A stretch of DNA of 64,000 bases, from assembly GCF_017310015.1 (NCBI RefSeq), contig NZ_CP022297.1, forward strand, positions 3,968,001 through 4,032,000. The letters run 5' to 3'. The notes beneath the pieces were generated by a model. That model saw only the letters and a program-made list of their open reading frames with translations. It did not search any database and had not been told where the DNA came from. The stretch's first letter is position 1. Every line of letters starts with the position of its first letter. Both the position numbers and the translations under genes were made by a program. Origin of the DNA: Marinobacterium iners (GTDB lineage: Bacteria; Pseudomonadota; Gammaproteobacteria; Pseudomonadales; Balneatricaceae). Positions 1 through 8,486 of this stretch are shown piece after piece.

Positions 1-359
1 TCTTCCTGTCCCACTTCGATGCCAAGGCCGCCAAATTCACCACGGGTATGAACCTGCAGGCTTTCGAACGCCTCAGGTTCCAGATAGGCGGAATGCGGGT
101 CAAGGCCTGCCAGCATGCCGCGAATGGCATCTTCAAGCAGCTGCCGGTCATCAACCGGCTCCACATAGGCCTGCTTGATGCGGTCAAATACATCCGCAAA
201 CATCCGCAATTCTTCCAGCGGCAGAGTTTTCTCTGTCGTCTCTGCAGCAGCACTGGGCTCAGCTGACGCTTGCTGAGCCAGTGGACCAAAGAAAGGCAGT
301 AAACTCAGCGCCGTGATGGCTGTGGCAGTTGCCAGCGGTGTACGCCCGTAGAGCTTCAT
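1..359 (-). CDS. ctpA: C-terminal processing peptidase CtpA (S41 family), N-terminal part, cut by window edge
   Basis: Only about 119 codons lie in the window; the gene continues past base 1. The translated start has a hydrophobic signal-like segment (residues 8-30, ending near AQQASA) followed by a segment typical of S41 C-terminal processing proteases (LEELRMFADVFDRIKQAYVEP, then AIRGMLAGLDPHSAYL and the start of the PDZ domain, GEFGGLGIEVG). The catalytic Ser/Lys region is not in view. Family members are periplasmic serine proteases that trim envelope proteins. The ATG at 359 has an AGGGAA site about 7 bases upstream. It follows envC by 23 bp on the same strand, and the gpmI-envC-ctpA order is common in gammaproteobacteria. 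Confident as a family call. Confidence 0.85.
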   Translation of the reverse strand, partial: MKLYGRTPLATATAITALSLLPFFGPLAQQASAEPSAAAETTEKTLPLEELRMFADVFDRIKQAYVEPVDDRQLLEDAIRGMLAGLDPHSAYLEPEAFESLQVHTRGEFGGLGIEVGQE

Positions 360-382
360 AAGTGTGTTCCCTGCATGGTGAA

Positions 383-1519
383 TTAGCGTTTGCCAAGCCA
401 ACTGATTGGATCGATTGAGCGACCCTGATGTCGGATGGCAAAATAGAGTCCCGTTTCCCCGTTACCGCCGCTGCTGCCCGCCAGAGCAACTGCCTCTCCG
501 GTACCAACCCATTCGCCCGGCTCTCGCAGCAGGCTGTCGTTGTGACCGTAGAGGGACAGGTAACCACCTCCGTGATCCAGGATCAAGACCAGTCCATAGC
601 CCCGCAACCAGTCTGCAAATACAACCCGTCCATGGTGTACCGCCTTGACCCGAGTACCTGCCTGAGCAGCAATCAGCATGCCTTCGTAGCTGACATTGTC
701 AACCTGACTGCCAAAGGGCCTCCTCACAGAGCCACTGAGCGGCCAGTCCAGCTTGCCCTTGCGTTGGCTGAACTGAAGGCCGTCTGTCTGCAGTCTGATC
801 TTCTCGAGTGACCGACGAATCTCGGCCAGAACCGACTCCAGCTGTTTCTGATCCTGCTGCAGCTTACCCAGTTTTGACTGCTCTTCCTGCAGACTTCGCT
901 GCAGTCGAGCCAGAGCGCTGGCCTGCCCGGTACGGGCCTGCTTCAACGCTTCCCGTCGCTGTACCAACGCATCACGGGTCGTTATCAAATCGGTATCGGC
1001 ACGCGCAATCTCGCTGCGTGTTTGCTCCAGCTGTTCAAGCTGTTGCCTGAACTGCTCCAACTGACTGGCAAGCCCTGAACTGACACTATCATAATAGCGC
1101 AGCATGCGAGCCAGCTCTTGCGGATCCTGCTGTGACAGGATCAGCTGAACACCGGGCTGCCGCCCCAGCCGGTACTGCTCCTGCAGTAACGTTCGGATCT
1201 GGGCCTCACGCTCCTGCAGCCCGGACAGCAGACGGCTTTCATCCGCGCCCAGATTACCGCGATGCTGCTCCAACTGCTCCAGTCGCTGTTGCAGCTGATC
1301 CAGCTCGGCCGTCACTTCGCCTATCTGACGGTCAAAACGGCGCAGCTCTGACTGGGCGTTCTTGAGATCATCCTGGCGCTTGCCTACCTGCTGCTGCAAA
1401 CGCTCGATCTGCTGCTTGAGTGCCTGCAGCTGCTTTTCCGTGGCGACCGGATCCTGTGCCGCCAGCGATAGTGGCAGGCAGAGACACAGGCCGTACAGCA
1501 AACGGCGGAGTTGTCTCAA
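383..1519 (-). CDS. envC: Murein hydrolase activator EnvC (degenerate LytM/M23 domain)
   Basis: A 378-residue protein with an N-terminal signal peptide (about residues 1-21), a long Gln/Glu/Leu-rich coiled coil (about 25-250) and a C-terminal LytM/M23 fold (about 270-375: RRPFGS, GTRVKAVHHGRVVFADW, GGYLSLYGHN). The canonical zinc-binding HxH is missing (YGHN where active enzymes have a second His), as in EnvC-type activators that switch on amidases at the division septum rather than cut peptidoglycan themselves. The only convenient start is a TTG at 1519, five bases after the gpmI stop, so translational coupling to gpmI is likely. It sits between gpmI and ctpA in one minus-strand operon. The role is from the family; the missing ligand is seen directly. 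Confidence 0.88.
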   Translation of the reverse strand: MRQLRRLLYGLCLCLPLSLAAQDPVATEKQLQALKQQIERLQQQVGKRQDDLKNAQSELRRFDRQIGEVTAELDQLQQRLEQLEQHRGNLGADESRLLSGLQEREAQIRTLLQEQYRLGRQPGVQLILSQQDPQELARMLRYYDSVSSGLASQLEQFRQQLEQLEQTRSEIARADTDLITTRDALVQRREALKQARTGQASALARLQRSLQEEQSKLGKLQQDQKQLESVLAEIRRSLEKIRLQTDGLQFSQRKGKLDWPLSGSVRRPFGSQVDNVSYEGMLIAAQAGTRVKAVHHGRVVFADWLRGYGLVLILDHGGGYLSLYGHNDSLLREPGEWVGTGEAVALAGSSGGNGETGLYFAIRHQGRSIDPISWLGKR

Positions 1520-1524
1520 GATAA

Positions 1525-3078
1525 TCAGCCCAGACTGACCAGTGAGTGGCCAGTCATCTCTTTGGGCGATTCCAGCCCCATCAATGCCAGCAGTGTGGGT
1601 GCCAGATCACACAGGGCACCATCACTGAGTTTTACACTGCCTGTACGCGGTCCGTCATAGATCAGAGCAACCGGCCATGTGGTGTGCGCGGTATGGGGCT
1701 GACCACTGTCAGGATCCACCATCAACTCCACGTTTCCATGGTCGGCAGTAATCAGCGCTTCACCGTCGACCTCCTTCAGTGCTGCAAGTACGCGGGTCAG
1801 GCACTGGTCAACGGTCTCAACCGCTTGGACGGCTGCATCGAACTTGCCGGTATGACCTACCATGTCGCCATTGGCAAAATTGCATACGATCAGGTCAAAG
1901 CGACCACTGCGAATGGCATCACAGAGCTTGTCGGTCACCTCAGGCGCACTCATCTCCGGCTGCAGATCGTAGGTTGCGACCTGAGGAGACGGCACCAAAA
2001 TACGTTCCTCACCGGGGTAAACAGCTTCCTGACCTCCATTGAAGAAGAAAGTCACATGTGCATATTTTTCGGTTTCGGAAATACGCAGTTGCGTCTTGCC
2101 AAGGCTGGACAGGTACTCACCCAGATCGTTGTGAATTGCCTCCGGTGGATAGGCTACCGGAGCAGCAATATCAGCCGAATACTCGGTCAGCATGACATAG
2201 GCGCTCAAGTCTGGACGCTGTTTGCGGTCAAAGCCGGTAAAAACGTCACCGTCAACAAAAGTGCGTGTTATTTCACGCGCCCGATCAGGACGGAAGTTGG
2301 CACAGATCACAGTGTCACCGTCGGCAATCAGCCCAACAGGTTGAGCGGATTCATCGACAATTACGGTTGCCTGTACAAATTCGTCGCTTTCATCCCGGGC
2401 ATAGGCATTGTGCAGCGCCTCCAGTGCACTGTTTGCCTGTTGCGGTGCATCTCCATTGGTCATGGCATTGTAGGCCAGTTCAACCCTATCCCAGCGATTG
2501 TCTCGATCCATGGCGAAGTAGCGTCCGACCACCGTTGCAATCGCCCCCGTGCCGAGGCGTTCAAAAACCGCCTCGGCTGCGTTGATGGAAGGCTCGGCGG
2601 AGCGTGGCGGCATGTCACGGCCATCCAGAATCGCATGCAGATATACCTGCTTGGCGTCACGCTTCACTGCCATTTCCAACAGTGCAAACATGTGATTTTC
2701 ATGACTGTGCACACCACCTGGCGACAACAGCCCCAGCACATGCACTGCTCGTCCCTGCTCGATGGCTTTATCCATAGCTTCACAAAGCACCGGATTTTCA
2801 AAAAAATCACCATCCGCAATCGACTTGGAGATGCGAGTGAAATTCTGGTACACGGTACGACCTGCACCGATGTTCATGTGGCCTACTTCAGAGTTTCCCA
2901 TCTGCCCTTCAGGCAAACCGACCGCCATGCCCGATGTCTGGATGCGAGAGTTCGGGTTGGATGCCAGGAGACGGTCCCAGGTCGGGGTGCGGGCGGCATC
3001 CACCGCAGACGAGGGGGTCGACTCGACTCCGAAACCATCGAGAATAATCAGTGCCTTGGTTGCGCGTGCGTCTGTCAT
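1525..3078 (-). CDS. gpmI: 2,3-bisphosphoglycerate-independent phosphoglycerate mutase
   Basis: Interconverts 3- and 2-phosphoglycerate in glycolysis/gluconeogenesis with two Mn ions and a phosphoserine. The 517-residue product starts MTDARATKALIILDGFG; the Asp of LDGFG is a metal ligand, and MGNSEVGHMNIGAGR carries the catalytic Ser. ANFRPDRAREITR and the late TADHGN-E metal motif are also present. Length matches the family (about 510-515). An in-frame upstream start at 3120 would add 14 residues without homology-like features, so the ATG at 3078 is preferred. First gene of a gpmI-envC-ctpA operon, divergent from yibN-grxC-secB, the arrangement seen in many gammaproteobacteria. Confidence 0.95.
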   Translation of the reverse strand: MTDARATKALIILDGFGVESTPSSAVDAARTPTWDRLLASNPNSRIQTSGMAVGLPEGQMGNSEVGHMNIGAGRTVYQNFTRISKSIADGDFFENPVLCEAMDKAIEQGRAVHVLGLLSPGGVHSHENHMFALLEMAVKRDAKQVYLHAILDGRDMPPRSAEPSINAAEAVFERLGTGAIATVVGRYFAMDRDNRWDRVELAYNAMTNGDAPQQANSALEALHNAYARDESDEFVQATVIVDESAQPVGLIADGDTVICANFRPDRAREITRTFVDGDVFTGFDRKQRPDLSAYVMLTEYSADIAAPVAYPPEAIHNDLGEYLSSLGKTQLRISETEKYAHVTFFFNGGQEAVYPGEERILVPSPQVATYDLQPEMSAPEVTDKLCDAIRSGRFDLIVCNFANGDMVGHTGKFDAAVQAVETVDQCLTRVLAALKEVDGEALITADHGNVELMVDPDSGQPHTAHTTWPVALIYDGPRTGSVKLSDGALCDLAPTLLALMGLESPKEMTGHSLVSLG

Positions 3079-3244
3079 GATCAGCAGTTCTGTCCGGTCG
3101 GTTAAAAAACAGGCAACCATTTTACTGCCTTGGCGTCGGTTTAGCTAACCGAGCACCCGCGGATTTGGCCTCAGCCCTTATCCCTGTCACGGCAGCATTG
3201 TATACTTGTTCACCTGATATCCCGCTCATCTGACCGGAACGACT

Positions 3245-3658
3245 ATGGAACGCCTGATCGAATTCGCAATACAGCACTATTATCTGGTCGCTGCCTGGGT
3301 TGTGACCCTGGCAGTGCTGCTCTGGACCGAGAAGCGCAAGGCCGGCAAATCAGTATCACCAGCAGAAGCCACTCGCTTGATCAATAAAGAAAGTGGCGTG
3401 GTACTCGATATCCGCCAGCGCAAGGAGTGGGATACCGGCCACATTACCGGCGCACACCACATCCCCTTTGCTGACCTCGATCGCCGCCTCAACGAACTGG
3501 ACAAATTCCGCGATAAGCCTGTTATTGTTGTCTGCAATCTGGGCCAGGCTGCCGGCAGCGCCGCCAAGAAACTCAAGGCTTCAGGCTACAACCATGTTGT
3601 GCGCCTGTCTGGCGGAATGACCGAATGGAAAGCCCAGAACATGCCGATCATAAAGTGA
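3245..3658 (+). CDS. yibN: Membrane-anchored rhodanese-like protein (YibN type)
   Basis: A 137-residue protein with one N-terminal membrane segment (about residues 9-26, YLVAAWVVTLAVLLW) and a cytoplasmic rhodanese domain (about 40-135). The active-site Cys lies in VVVCNLGQAAG, the loop normally carrying the sulfur-accepting Cys, and DIRQRKEWDTGHITGAHHIPF is the typical substrate-side signature. Family members move sulfane sulfur; the physiological acceptor is unknown. It is followed six bases later by grxC and then secB, the conserved yibN-grxC-secB cluster. The intergenic space to gpmI holds both divergent promoters. Confidence 0.9.
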   Translation: MERLIEFAIQHYYLVAAWVVTLAVLLWTEKRKAGKSVSPAEATRLINKESGVVLDIRQRKEWDTGHITGAHHIPFADLDRRLNELDKFRDKPVIVVCNLGQAAGSAAKKLKASGYNHVVRLSGGMTEWKAQNMPIIK

Positions 3659-3663
3659 GAGCC

Positions 3664-3918
3664 ATGCCTGAAATTACCGTTTACCTGACCCGCTGGTGCC
3701 CGTTCTGCACCCGTGCCATCGCACTGCTCGACAGCAAGAACGCTGAATACAAAGCCATTGATGTGGATGCCGACCCCAGCCTGCGTCAGGAGATGATGCA
3801 GCGCAGCGGTCGACGTACGGTACCGCAGATTTTTATTGGTGAAACCCATGTGGGCGGCTGTGATGATCTGTTCGCCCTCGAACGACAGGGCAAGCTGGAT
3901 TCCCTGATCAACGCCTGA
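3664..3918 (+). CDS. grxC: Glutaredoxin 3
   Basis: An 84-residue dithiol glutaredoxin. The redox motif CPFC is at residues 12-15, the cis-proline loop reads TVPQIFIG, and GGCDDLFALE forms the glutathione-binding end. It reduces protein disulfides and mixed disulfides with glutathione in the cytoplasm. The ATG at 3664 is chosen because it matches the family N-terminus (MPEITVYLTRWCPFC) and sits six bases after the yibN stop; a longer frame from 3625 overlaps yibN and is not needed. It lies between yibN and secB. Confidence 0.95.
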   Translation: MPEITVYLTRWCPFCTRAIALLDSKNAEYKAIDVDADPSLRQEMMQRSGRRTVPQIFIGETHVGGCDDLFALERQGKLDSLINA

Positions 3919-3944
3919 ACCCATCTTCAAATAAGGAATTATTC

Positions 3945-4421
3945 ATGTCTGACGCTCAAGCCGCCAACCAGCAAGCTACTCAGCCCCAGTTCGCCCTGCA
4001 GCGTGTTTTTGTCAAGGACGCTTCGCTGGAAACACCGGCAGGTGCCAAAGCCTTTACCCAAGCTTGGCAGCCTGAAATCAACCTTGAAATGAACACCCGT
4101 ACCAGCCAGCTTGACGAAAAACACTATGAAGTCGTTTTGACTCTGACGGTCACCGGCAAGAATGCTGATGAAACCGCCTTTCTGGTTGAAGTACAGCAGG
4201 CAGGCATCTTCCTGATTGCAGGTATCGAAGGCCCTGAACTGCACCACACACTGGGCGCGTTCTGCCCGAACCTGCTGTTCCCCTACGCACGTGAAGCGGT
4301 AGACAACTTTGTGACCAAGGCCAGCTTCCCTCCGCTGATGCTCGCCCCTGTGAACTTTGATGCCCTCTATGCTCAGCAAATGCAGCAGCAACAGGCTGCC
4401 GCAGCAGAAGAGGCTCACTGA
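3945..4421 (+). CDS. secB: Protein-export chaperone SecB
   Basis: A 158-residue SecB. Characteristic stretches are FALQRVFVKDASLETP near the N-terminus, the long hydrophobic groove segment with NADETAFLVEVQQAGIF, and YAREAVDNFVTKASFPPLMLAPVNFDALY near the C-terminus. SecB forms a cytoplasmic tetramer that keeps preproteins unfolded and hands them to SecA. The tail is unusually Gln/Ala-rich. An AAGGA Shine-Dalgarno is present about 9 bases before the ATG. Last gene of yibN-grxC-secB; a 9-bp hairpin begins 10 bases after the stop. Confidence 0.96.
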   Translation: MSDAQAANQQATQPQFALQRVFVKDASLETPAGAKAFTQAWQPEINLEMNTRTSQLDEKHYEVVLTLTVTGKNADETAFLVEVQQAGIFLIAGIEGPELHHTLGAFCPNLLFPYAREAVDNFVTKASFPPLMLAPVNFDALYAQQMQQQQAAAAEEAH

Positions 4422-4430
4422 GTGCATGTA

Positions 4431-4452
4431 GGAGCGGTGGCCTCACCGCTCC
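4431..4452. terminator. Short hairpin between convergent secB and tapT
   Basis: Perfect 9-bp inverted repeat (GGAGCGGTG at 4431-4439, CACCGCTCC at 4444-4452) with a 4-base loop. It lies after secB and overlaps the last codons of the opposing tapT. Neither side has a clear T-tract, so termination is plausible but not shown. Confidence 0.4.
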
Positions 4453-5090
4453 TGTTTGGCCCAGCGCCGGCGTGAAGCAATATAGCTGGCGTTGAAGCGC
4501 TCGAAATAACCCTCCAGATGTTCTGCTGCTGCTTGATCTCCTGCCTGCTCAAGCAGCGCAACCGCCACTTCAGCCGTGCACAGGTGCTCCTCAACCGTAG
4601 AGCGTCGCAACTGATAACGGCTAAGTCGATCAGTTTCCGGCTCAATCACCGGCAGGTGTTGCAGGTAACGGCTGTGCCTAAACATGCGCCGCGCCTGTCG
4701 CCAGGTTCCATCCAGAATAATGAACACCGGAATACGCCCATCAGCCGGTACCTGCTTGAGCATTCGGTGCTCGTAGTCCTCCCCTGCAGGAAACACCAGA
4801 CAGGGAACATAGCGGTCATTCTGAAGTGCATCAAGCAGATCCTGGGTCGGCTCGGTACGTGACCACTCGAAGATACGGGTATTGGCAATTGAGTCAAGGA
4901 TCAGTCGCCCCGTATTGGTCGGCTTGTACAACTCATAGCAGTGCGTTAACAGCCAAAATTCACAGCGCGATTGAACAACCTTGCGCCACTGGCAGATACA
5001 CACATCAGTCGGCAGCCTGCAACCATCACAACGCTTTACACCCGAGCCTCTGGCGACAAAGGGCTTGCGCGGGGGATTATCGATTTTCAC
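4443..5090 (-). CDS. tapT: DTW-domain tRNA-uridine aminocarboxypropyltransferase (TapT/YfiP type)
   Basis: A 215-residue DTW-domain protein. The N-terminal Cys cluster (C21, C24, C31, C33 in KRCDGCRLPTDVCIC) and the DGTW motif followed by RQARRMFRHSRYL (about residue 125) are diagnostic. The family transfers an aminocarboxypropyl group from S-adenosylmethionine to uridine in tRNA (acp3U47 in Escherichia coli). It is convergent with secB and divergent from the HDOD gene. The C-terminus ends in a basic stretch (SRRRWAKQER). Which tRNA position it modifies here is inferred from the family. Confidence 0.82.
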   Translation of the reverse strand: MKIDNPPRKPFVARGSGVKRCDGCRLPTDVCICQWRKVVQSRCEFWLLTHCYELYKPTNTGRLILDSIANTRIFEWSRTEPTQDLLDALQNDRYVPCLVFPAGEDYEHRMLKQVPADGRIPVFIILDGTWRQARRMFRHSRYLQHLPVIEPETDRLSRYQLRRSTVEEHLCTAEVAVALLEQAGDQAAAEHLEGYFERFNASYIASRRRWAKQER

Positions 5091-5188
5091 CCTCTCTCCT
5101 GCTGAATCCTGAACGGGCAGGCACTATACTGTGAGGCCACCAGAACAGACAAGCTCTGTTAACGACGCCTGCAAGAGCCACTTTCACA

Positions 5189-6013
5189 ATGAATGACAGC
5201 CGCTTTAACTCACTCATTCCCCCACAGCCGGAAGTACTGATTGACATTGCACGGCTACTTAAGGCCGAAAACCCTGATCTGACCCACATCGCAACACTGA
5301 TCAAGTCCGATGTGGCACTCTATTCGGTAGTCCTTAAAAGCATCAACAGCCCCTACTATGGCCTGCGCGTCAGCGTAACCTCCATAGAGCATGCAATCAG
5401 TCTGCTGGGGCTAGATCAGATATATAATCTGGTACGGCTAACGATACTGCGCAACACATTGAAAAAGACAGGCCGTATGGAGCGCTTCTGGGACACAGCC
5501 AAGGATGTGTCCCAGCTGTCGCTAAGTGTTGCACGCAAGCTGCGTCTTCATCTGAACAAGGATGATATATATACCCTTGGCATGCTGCATGACTGTGGAT
5601 TGCCACTGATGATCCAGGCCTTTTCAGGCTTTCGTGAGTTCCTGCAGTCATCACCCGGTTTCAACGTGACAGAACTGGCTAAACAGGAGCGTAATAGCTT
5701 TGGCTTCAGCCATTATCAGGTAGGTGCCAGAATGGCTGAGCGCTGGAACCTGCCTCAGCACGTTGCAGATGCCATCCGTTTACAGCCTCAGCTGGATGAT
5801 GTTCTGGCAGACAAGGTTGATACTGACGAGAAGACACGACACCTGCTGGCCGTGCTGGCTCTGGCACAGGATATCAGCTCTGAATACCGCTACTACTGGC
5901 GTATTCAGTCGGCTCAACAGCTGGAGCAGCTCCAGCCGGCATTGCGCTTCCTGTCGACAACCGATTATGACTATCTGACCCTGAAGGAGAGGCTGATCGA
6001 GGAGATGGCGTAG
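5189..6013 (+). CDS. HDOD-domain protein
   Basis: A 274-residue single-domain HDOD protein. The N-terminus (IPPQPEVLIDIARLLKAENPDLTHIATLIKSDVALYSVVLKSINSPYYG) and the later HAISLLGLDQIYNLV and LGMLHDCGLPLMIQAF segments fit this HD-related output domain, which usually lacks metal-dependent phosphodiesterase activity and acts in signalling. No receiver or GGDEF/EAL domain is attached. It is followed 31 bases later by a strong terminator, immediately beyond which an IS66 element has inserted. Substrate and partner are unknown. Confidence 0.85.
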   Translation: MNDSRFNSLIPPQPEVLIDIARLLKAENPDLTHIATLIKSDVALYSVVLKSINSPYYGLRVSVTSIEHAISLLGLDQIYNLVRLTILRNTLKKTGRMERFWDTAKDVSQLSLSVARKLRLHLNKDDIYTLGMLHDCGLPLMIQAFSGFREFLQSSPGFNVTELAKQERNSFGFSHYQVGARMAERWNLPQHVADAIRLQPQLDDVLADKVDTDEKTRHLLAVLALAQDISSEYRYYWRIQSAQQLEQLQPALRFLSTTDYDYLTLKERLIEEMA

Positions 6014-6044
6014 TTTCGCGCACAACTGGCTTGAGATCAGTGAC

Positions 6045-6082
6045 AGGGCCCGCCGCAGGGAATGCGCCGGGCCCTTTCTTTT
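6045..6082 (+). terminator. Intrinsic terminator of the HDOD gene
   Basis: AGGGCCCG (6045-6052) pairs with CGGGCCCT (6068-6075) and is followed by a T-rich run (TTTCTTTT). The IS66 target duplication (6078-6085) overlaps the T-run, so the insertion lies at the terminator's end. Confidence 0.85.
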
Positions 6083-6110
6083 GCCGTATCCGTCCGGTGA
6101 TCACACCTTG

Positions 6111-7667
6111 TCAGGCGTCATCTACCGGTTTCCAGTTGTGAGGCAACAACTCATGGATCGCACTGGTTTTCTGCGTAGGCAGCCGGGCCAGCACATCTTT
6201 CAGATACGCATAGGGTTCATGTCCGTTAAGCTTCGCTGACTGGATCAGGCTCATGATGGTGGCCGCACGGCGACCACTGCGTAACGAGCCCGCGAACAAC
6301 CAGTTCTTGCGACCCAGAGCCCAGGGACGGATCAGGTTTTCCACACGGTTGTTATCGATGGGGACGGCACCATCCTGCAAGTACCGCGTCAGCGCGACCC
6401 AGCGTTTCAGGCTGTAGTCCAACGCTTTGGCCGTGGCTGAGCCATCCAGTACTTTTAGACGCTGAGTCTGCATCCATGCATGCAGCGCTTCGGCGATGGG
6501 TTTGGCCCGTGTCTGTCGTAGCTGATAACGTGCCTCCGCTGTCATCTCCCGGCCATCCTGCTCGATGCCATACAGCTGGCCGATGTACTCAACCGCCTGA
6601 GCCGCGATCTGGCTTTTGCCCGTCACCTCCAGCTCAACGAACTTGCGACGAGCATGGGCCATACAGCCGATCTCGGTGACGCCTGTGCCGAAGCTGGCCT
6701 TGTAGCCGCTGTAGTCATCGCAGACCAGCTGGCCCTGCCAGGGCCCGAGAACATCCCGCGCATGCTGGCCACCGCGTCCCGGTGTGAAGTCATAGATCAC
6801 GCCCTGCAGACGCGAGAACGCAGTACTGGCATAGGCCCAGATGTAGGCCTTGTGTGTTTTCTTCTTGCCCGGTGTGAGCATGGGGACAGGCGTTTCATCC
6901 GCGTGTAAGACCGGCTCCTGCAGCAAGGTATCCCGCAGTGCATCCACCAGCGGTTGCAACTGCACACCGCAGACACCGATCCACTCCGCCAGCGTTGAGC
7001 GTGGCAGCGCAACGCCCGCACGGGTAAAGATCTGTTCCTGCCGGTACAGGGGCAGGTGATCGGCATATTTGGCGATCAGCACCTGAGCCAGCAGCCCCGT
7101 GGTCGGGATCCCCTTGTCGAGCACATGAGGTGGCATGGGAGCTTGTATCAATGTCTCGCAGGTGTTGCAGACCCATTTGCCCCGGATGTGGCGCTCGACC
7201 GTGAACACGCCGGGCGTATAGTCGAGCTTCTCGCTGACCTCCTCGCCGATGCGGGTCAACTGGCAACCACAGTGGCAGGCCGTGTGGTCCGGCTCATGAT
7301 GGATCTCGGTACGCGGCAGTTCCGGTGGCAACGGCGAGCGCTTGGGCTGACGCTTTTCGGAAGGCGTGGTTGCCGGGGCTTTCAGCCGTTCAAGCTCGGT
7401 CTCGATCGCCGCGATGTCTGCATCGACGACCTCGTCCAGCAGGCTGATCTGCAGCACGTTGAGGTGTTCACTGCGTTGGCCGTATTTGTGCCGCCGCAAC
7501 AAGGCGACCTCATGCGTCAGCTGTCCGATTTTCAGATCACGCTGTTGGATACCCTGATCACGTTCCTGTATCGCCTGTTCCTGCTGTTCAACACGGCTGA
7601 TCAGCTGCTCGGCCAACTGACGGAGCTGTTCGGGTGTGAGCTGGGTGAGGTCGGGTGTCGTGGTCAT
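6111..7667 (-). CDS. tnpC: IS66 family transposase TnpC
   Basis: About 518 residues. The N-terminal coiled-coil/leucine-zipper region (QLAEQLISRVEQQEQ) is followed by a Cys-containing zinc-binding part (CHCGCQLTRIGEEVSEKL), a central IS66 catalytic core (VLHADETPVPML, VCDDYSGYKA, CMAHARRKFVEL) and the C-terminal NNRVENLIRPWALGRKNWLF, which fits the DDE glutamate region. The start is taken as the ATG at 7667; an in-frame GTG at 7685 is possible. It is the last gene of the tnpA-tnpB-tnpC set and appears intact. Confidence 0.95.
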   Translation of the reverse strand: MTTTPDLTQLTPEQLRQLAEQLISRVEQQEQAIQERDQGIQQRDLKIGQLTHEVALLRRHKYGQRSEHLNVLQISLLDEVVDADIAAIETELERLKAPATTPSEKRQPKRSPLPPELPRTEIHHEPDHTACHCGCQLTRIGEEVSEKLDYTPGVFTVERHIRGKWVCNTCETLIQAPMPPHVLDKGIPTTGLLAQVLIAKYADHLPLYRQEQIFTRAGVALPRSTLAEWIGVCGVQLQPLVDALRDTLLQEPVLHADETPVPMLTPGKKKTHKAYIWAYASTAFSRLQGVIYDFTPGRGGQHARDVLGPWQGQLVCDDYSGYKASFGTGVTEIGCMAHARRKFVELEVTGKSQIAAQAVEYIGQLYGIEQDGREMTAEARYQLRQTRAKPIAEALHAWMQTQRLKVLDGSATAKALDYSLKRWVALTRYLQDGAVPIDNNRVENLIRPWALGRKNWLFAGSLRSGRRAATIMSLIQSAKLNGHEPYAYLKDVLARLPTQKTSAIHELLPHNWKPVDDA

Positions 7668-7759
7668 GCGGGACAGTATGCCCACATTAAATGGTCATGG
7701 GGATGCCCGGATCGGCTAATGGCTCATCGGGCGAGTCTGTGTTCGACTCGGCACCGCTC

Positions 7760-8095
7760 TCAGACGACGGTGATGACACCTGCGTCACCCATACGCTGCC
7801 AGGGCAGGCCTTGTACCAGCGCCTGCAGTTGCTCGGGTGTTAAGGCGATACGGTCGCCGCGCCATGTCTCGGTCCAACTGAAGCGGCCCTGATGCAGTCG
7901 GCGCGAACAGAGCCAGATACCCAGGCCATCATGGATCAGCACCTTCATGCGGTTACCGCGCTTGTTGGCAAACAGATAAGCCGCATGCGGTCGCGCCTCG
8001 CCGAACACCTTAACCACCCGTGCCAGCGCCGTATCAGGCCCCGCCCGCATGTCCATGGGCTCGGTGGCCAACCAGATCTCATCGATGCGGATCAT
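7760..8095 (-). CDS. tnpB: IS66 family accessory protein TnpB
   Basis: A 111-residue IS66 Orf2 protein starting MIRIDEIWLATEPMDMRAG. Typical stretches are GPDTALARVV, AYLFANKRGNRMKVLIHDGLGIWL and the Trp/Arg-rich RFSWTETWRG. The ATG at 8095 overlaps the tnpA stop (ATGA), the usual IS66 coupling. It is required with TnpA for transposition in studied IS66 elements, though its biochemical role is unclear. A longer frame starting at 8125 adds only residues overlapping tnpA. Confidence 0.95.
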   Translation of the reverse strand: MIRIDEIWLATEPMDMRAGPDTALARVVKVFGEARPHAAYLFANKRGNRMKVLIHDGLGIWLCSRRLHQGRFSWTETWRGDRIALTPEQLQALVQGLPWQRMGDAGVITVV

Positions 8096-8451
8096 GACAA
8101 CAGGTCGCGCAACAGGGCAAGGCACGGCTGGGCTTGATCAACTGGCCACTCAACCACGACTGTTCCCGAAGGTCTTGTACACTCGATGCGAATAACAGAG
8201 TGATCGATCTGAGCTGGCCGATGTGGTGCAGGGAGTTGAACGGGGACGAAGGCTGGCATCGGGAGCGGTGTATTGGCGCGTTCGGCTTCTCGCATCCAGC
8301 GCCGTACCATGTTGGCGTTAAGGCCATTATCCAGTGCAATCCGTGAAACGGATACGTTCGGCTGGCGGCATTGCGCCACGATCTCGGCCTTGAACACGGG
8401 TGAAAAATGACGGCGTTTGCGTGGGCCTTGGGGTGCGCTTGATGGGGTCAT
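8092..8451 (-). CDS. tnpA: IS66 family DNA-binding protein TnpA
   Basis: A 119-residue IS66 Orf1 protein with an N-terminal helix-turn-helix of the transposase-8/IS3 type (RKRRHFSPVFKAEIVAQCRQPNVSVSRIALDNGLNANMVRRWMREAE). It probably binds the element ends. It heads the IS66 operon. The ATG at 8451 lies one base downstream of a perfect 15-bp hairpin that occupies the position where a Shine-Dalgarno would be expected, so translation may be restrained by RNA structure. Confidence 0.93.
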   Translation of the reverse strand: MTPSSAPQGPRKRRHFSPVFKAEIVAQCRQPNVSVSRIALDNGLNANMVRRWMREAERANTPLPMPAFVPVQLPAPHRPAQIDHSVIRIECTRPSGTVVVEWPVDQAQPCLALLRDLLS

Positions 8452-8452
8452 T

Positions 8453-8486
8453 GATAGTGTCCACTTAAAAATAAGTGGACACTATC
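8453..8486 (-). promoter_or_regulatory. Perfect 15-bp hairpin at the tnpA start
   Basis: GATAGTGTCCACTTA (8453-8467) and its exact complement (8472-8486) are separated by an AAAA loop. The structure abuts the tnpA ATG with no separate ribosome-binding site. It could block translation of read-through transcripts or bind TnpA; both are inferences. Confidence 0.6.

Noticed and set aside
1546..3105. Long open frame opposite gpmI (519 codons)
   Set aside because: Exact antisense of the well-supported gpmI gene; composition is a by-product of its codon use.
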